Positions 59,601-64,000 of a DNA stretch of 64,000 bases are shown one piece after another. The translations under genes were made by a program, and so were the position numbers. Numbering within the stretch: position 1 is the first letter of the stretch; every line of letters begins with the position of its first letter. This stretch comes from Clytia hemisphaerica (Eukaryota; Cnidaria; Hydrozoa; Leptothecata; Clytiidae), in contig CACVBU010000821.1 in the NCBI GenBank assembly GCA_902728285.1, positions 108,410 through 172,409 on the forward strand, given 5' to 3'. Under the pieces are notes generated by a model. That model did not search any database, was not told the origin of the DNA, and was given only the letters and a program-made list of their open reading frames with translations.

Positions 59601-61228
59601 TTTAGCAAGAAAACATTGGAATTTGGACGTAACAACTATGTAGAAACCCTTTTTAGAGATTTCAATAGTCAAAACTCGGCCTTGGATCAGTTAGTCTAAA
59701 ATTTTTGGTAAACATTTTTTCGCCATTGTGGATCACGTGCAAGTCATATGAAAGCTTCAAAAGAAAACTGACGATACTACTTACCCCTAAGTATAGTTTA
59801 CAAATCCTCAGCTGCAATAAAGCATTTTTATTATTCACATAGCTACTTAGTTTCGTCAATATTGCTGCTCTGTGTTCCCTTGCTATTTTTGCATTTTGAC
59901 CAACCATGTTACTGACTTCCAAGACTCTCCATAAAAAATCCAAATTAACCAATAGCGATTCTATATCTCCATACTCATAGTTCAAATGCATTTGGTTTAT
60001 TAACGGTTCAATATTAGTATTGTAAAATGAATCAGAGTCAATTTGTTCGTTCGAAGAATGTTTCGTTTCAGTCACTTTCTCGTCAGTTGAGGTCAAATCA
60101 CTGTACGAGTTTGATCGTTTCAAATCATCATCTCTAAATATTGGAGGTCGTTCTTTAGGTCCGCTGTGCACACGTCTTTCTTCGACTACTTTAGAGGATT
60201 TGATTGAACGTCTTGCTCGGGAAAATGATGGTTCAGCACTCTTTGGAATGATATTTCCTTTAATTTTCATTTGCTTTTTGGCTGAATTATTGTTGTTGTT
60301 GTTGTCATTGCCAATCTCATTTGACTGAGAAAATAAGAGACAAAATCTCAAATCAAATAGCAATAAGACTCTGTTATAGCAGAGATTATTGAAAACAAAA
60401 CTCTGAGTTTGCCATATCCCCATAAAAGCATGGATAAACATTCTTAGAAAAAAAGATGACAAACTTTTGCAAGATTTCAATTGAAGAAAGTAAGTTTATC
60501 GGGAACCTTTACTCCAAAATAATATTCCATCTATCCTTAACATCTGTTGTTTCTTTTAACTAGAAGAATTTCATCATAAACCTTATGAATCTTACATTTT
60601 TGTCAATGGTGAATTTTTCTTCAAGTCTTAATTCTAGTTCTTTGAAATCAGGAACATTTGCAAGTGGTGTCAGCTTTCCTTTACCCGAAGGTGGTCTTGA
60701 ATCATGGAAAGAAGATGAAATGCTGAAATAATGAAAAAAGTTGTAATAAATATAACTGACTGAAATCAAGTTTTAACCATCCACTTATATTATATGAGTG
60801 TTTATATAATTTGAAGTCAATCCCAGTCCCTTCAACAAATAACTCGAATCTCTCTGTTATTCGAATAAAGTGGATTTCCGTTTCGAGTTTGAATATTAAA
60901 TAAATGAAACTTAATGCACAAATTTTGAGATAAAAAATTTTCAAATTCCATTGACAGGTTTTCTGAGAAAGTTGCAGATTTAATGTCATGTAGTCAGAAC
61001 AATGGATCCCAACCTAACAGCAGATGGAGGTCTTCCTTCTCTTTGCTTCCCAAAAAGAGTTCTATTGTTCAAATCTAATGGTGTTTCTGGTCTTCTAGTT
61101 TGTAACGGTCGCACTGTTGACCTTGCTTCAGAGATGATTTCAGCACTTGTCTTCTTTGAGGATTCATAGAAAGGTCTATTTTGTGCAAATCTCTTGTTAC
61201 GAGAACCTTTAGGTGGTGTTGGCTCCAT
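53647..61228 (-). CDS. ARMC2: Armadillo repeat-containing protein 2
   Basis: Armadillo-repeat protein needed in vertebrates to build the axonemal central pair of sperm flagella (family knowledge). Minus-strand exons: 61228-61014, 60722-60596, 60324-59785, 59548-59446, 59412-59356, 59295-59233, 59156-58984, 58722-58675, 58453-58308, 57946-57847, 57654-57514, 57225-57157, 56404-56281, 55667-55554, 54963-54828, 54275-54115, 53843-53647. The phases close to 837 residues, near the vertebrate length. The N-terminus has the family signature SAEIISEARSTVRPLQTRRP and SSSFHDSRPPSGKGKL. A disordered part with a poly-Asn run follows, then tandem ARM repeats, for example NTSATVNNMSFFND, EAMRALGNFTQ and CGVLINMMVDRSTRTLIKND, with VGLVCQILWNYTED near the end. 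The tail ends HLEPLVTPPD. Weakest point: the junction between exons 59412-59356 and 59295-59233, where the nicer donor at 59347 breaks the frame. Confidence 0.93.
55011..55173. repeat. MITE-like repeat, family B (ARMC2 intron)
   Basis: Inverted ends TGACGCTCCCTAATTCGA and TCGAATTAGAGAGTGTA. The interior shares CAATCGGATTTTCATCGAAT and GAGTTTCTTGTTGATG with the copy at 40456-40614. Confidence 0.75.
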
Positions 61229-63640
61229 GGATTCTTCAATGTAATTGTGTTTTTACATATTTTTCATCTGGATAATAGAGAAGAATGTGGTTATACAGCC
61301 TTACGTCCTATAAATACAAATTGAAAGCCTCTAAGGTAACCTATGAAAATAGTCTTAACCACAAGAATATCAATACATCCATGATATCAAAAAGATAGAC
61401 TCTTGACATTGTTTTTCAAAGTGACCGTTAAATTCAATAACAGTTTGTGGTTTTCCTTAGCCATCATTTTTATATTTTATCGATTTTCCAATACTTGGCA
61501 AGAAAATAGAGCAAATTTTATGGATTTTCCAATACGTAAGACTAAATAATGAGGAGAAAATCCTGGATTTTCCGAAACCTTTTTCTAATTTCTCAGGATT
61601 TCCAAGTGGAAAAAAAATCCAAAAAAACCCTGTCGTCCACAGGGGATATATAATGGTTTTTTTCTGGAACTGCCCATGGTATTCTGCGGTACATACACCT
61701 GTAGTAATTGAGGACAGACAAATTCGAATTTCCCACTGTAAATCTTTTGAAGCAGAAACCTGTCTCACAGCTCGTACTCATCCTGTATAGAGTCCCCTGC
61801 CCAGTTAGCGACCAAAACTTTTCACTTACCTAGAAGGAAGAAATTTTGGCAGGAATTTAATTTGGTGGATGGCCGAAAAAGTTTTTTAGAGGGAATTTAA
61901 TTTGGCGGATGGACAAAAAAACTAAATTTGGTGGGAATTTAATTTGGCGTTTGCTGAAAAATATATCCGAAAAATGGCGCAAAAACAGCAAGAAAATGTA
62001 AAAACACCTTAAAAGAGATCATATTTTCAAAAAGTTTAATTTGGCGGGAATTTAATTTGGGGGATGACGGAAAAAAGAAATTTTGGTGGGAACTTAATTT
62101 GCCGGATTATGGCCAAATCCGCCAAATCCACCAAATTTTCTTTCCGCCAAAATTTCTTCCTTTAAGGTAATTTTTTGAAAATCCTTTTCTACCAACGGTT
62201 AGACAACTTTTAACATGCTCTTTGTGTTTGTTTTGATTTTTTATTCGAGGCAATGTTCTTAGAATAAAAAACTTTCAAAGCACGTGGTACTAGTGCCCAG
62301 TTCCCGACCGACGTACCAGTCTGCAACCGATCGTTAAAAAGAGAGGTCATATTAATTGATCAGGATGATAAAAAAACTCATAAGCTTTCCCGTATTAAAT
62401 TTATTTACACTCGTTCTTTTGTTTTAAAATAGCTCACTTACATTTCCCTTCGGCATGTTTTTTCAGAATTTTTCTTCAAGTTGCCATTTTTTTCTAAAGT
62501 TTGTTTTTGTTTTGTTTTGAAAGTGGCGGTCTATGGAGAGTCTTCATTTGATAAAAACGCGGGAATTTTTTATGTCTGTTTTTTTCTCTTCGCGTCTGGA
62601 ATGTTTTGATCGCAATGTCTTCTTTTTCATTTTTTGAGTTTGGTTGGTCGCAGACTGGACGTCAAATTTTGAAGCTGATTGCGTCAACTTTTTTATCAAT
62701 ATTTCACACGAAGGAAACTGTATGGAGCTGATTTTTACAGAAATGCTTTCTAACATACTCATTGTTTTGGACAAGTATTTTTTGGTGTGGGAGTCGAAGC
62801 GTTTTTTCTTACGAAGCTTTTTTGTCCACAGGTAGCCATTTTTTATTTTATTTTTTAAATCCGGCTTTTTCATGTGCTTCCGTGCAAATTTGGATCTTTC
62901 GGATTCTACTCGTTTTTTTCTAAAACCTTTTTTACACAGTACGGGAAATAGGTCAAGGCAAATTACTACCAAAAGAAATTCTCCAGAGGTTTGTTTTTGT
63001 ATGACTTTTCTGGGTTCAAAGACGTTCGGTCGCCAACTAGGCAGGGGATTCTATATATCTCAGTGAAAATTCCAGGGGTGACAACCCCTAATTTCCAGGG
63101 GATAGTTTGTTATCCAAAATTTCCAGGGGGGTTTGTTAAAAAAGTTCTTCAATACCCCTGTACAATTTTTTTTTGGAATAGCCCATTCCACCCTCTCTTT
63201 CTACAGTGTAGCTCTAAAGCTCTAAAACAGCATCTAATAACATAAAAACCAGAATATGATTCTTCAATGGGAATCAAAACTATAAAGTGCACTTACAAAC
63301 ATCAATTTGTCAGAATCTAACAAAATTTATAACGGCACTGTCATCATTGACAATAAAACAAACAATATTCTGTCAAGAGCCTTGTAAACATTCCAACAAC
63401 TTCCATCGAAATGATCTATCACAGCTCAGTCTACCATTTTAGGGCAATCTCCATTAACCCGACCTCAACCTCGACCCTGACCCTTGAAAAAGGCCGACCC
63501 TCGACCCTTCAAAATACAATAAAAAGCCGACCCTGGGTAAAAAATTGCTGTAGCGACTTTTATAAGATTTTTTTTGGATATATATTCCAAAAAATGATCA
63601 TTAGAACACTTAGAGAATACTTCAAGAATAGTCCGTCGGT
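61229..63640. other. Intergenic upstream of ARMC2, repeat-bearing
   Basis: Holds the ARMC2 promoter and, at about 61840-62165, repeated GGGAATTTAATTTGGCGGAT units that end in the inverted AAATCCGCCAAATCC form, the same family as 18490-18645. A Lys-rich open frame on the minus strand (62972-62544) has no recognised family and no convincing splice context. Confidence 0.5.

Positions 63641-64000
<360 letters not shown>

Noticed and set aside
62544-62972. Lys-rich minus-strand frame of about 140 residues
   Set aside because: No ATG start at its head, no recognised family and biased composition; it could be an exon but nothing supports it.

Overview
This is a eukaryotic (metazoan) nuclear window: AT-rich, with intron-rich genes, GT-AG introns and many short repeats. 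The gene content suggests an early-branching ciliated animal, most likely a cnidarian. The reasons are three secreted proteases carrying ShKT domains, a single-exon rhodopsin-class receptor of the type expanded in cnidarians, and an axonemal gene. The species cannot be named from the sequence alone. Gene models were built by hand from reading frames, splice sites and intron phases.

Layout. 1-201: C-terminal end of an unidentified + strand gene. 532-1999: non-autonomous piggyBac-like element. 2609-6418 (+): site-2 protease MBTPS2, complete in 4 exons. 7130-9219 (+): RWDD1, complete in 5 exons. 10580-12798 (-): secreted ShKT plus serine protease, 4 exons. 13804-19228 (-) and 20711-25037 (+): two head-to-head astacin metalloproteases with ShKT domains and Thr-rich linkers, a clear inverted duplication with matching exon structure. 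29511-33266 (+): a 764-residue coiled-coil protein with three SxADIFG motifs. It appears to lie inside, or directly before, an ADAM gene whose protease-to-tail exons run 33563-43456 and whose likely secretory and propeptide exons lie at 26113-27079. 50501-51388 (+): single-exon GPCR. 53647-61228 (-): ARMC2 in 17 exons. The window ends in a run of more than 300 G.

How the genes fit together. 10580-25037 is a small cluster of secreted proteases built from the same parts (signal peptide, protease, ShKT). MBTPS2 (membrane protease of the Golgi), RWDD1 and the GPCR are ordinary unlinked genes. ARMC2 belongs to ciliary axoneme assembly, and the coiled-coil protein has acidic EDDFE-type patches that would suit a centrosomal or ciliary protein, but that is inference.

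Non-coding space is dominated by small DNA transposons and foldback repeats: piggyBac-like, a Tc1/mariner-like element with a TA duplication, a CACGTTTTTT-ended MITE family (at least four copies), a second MITE family, two long inverted repeats inside ADAM introns, a tRNA-derived SINE and several unnamed dispersed repeats.
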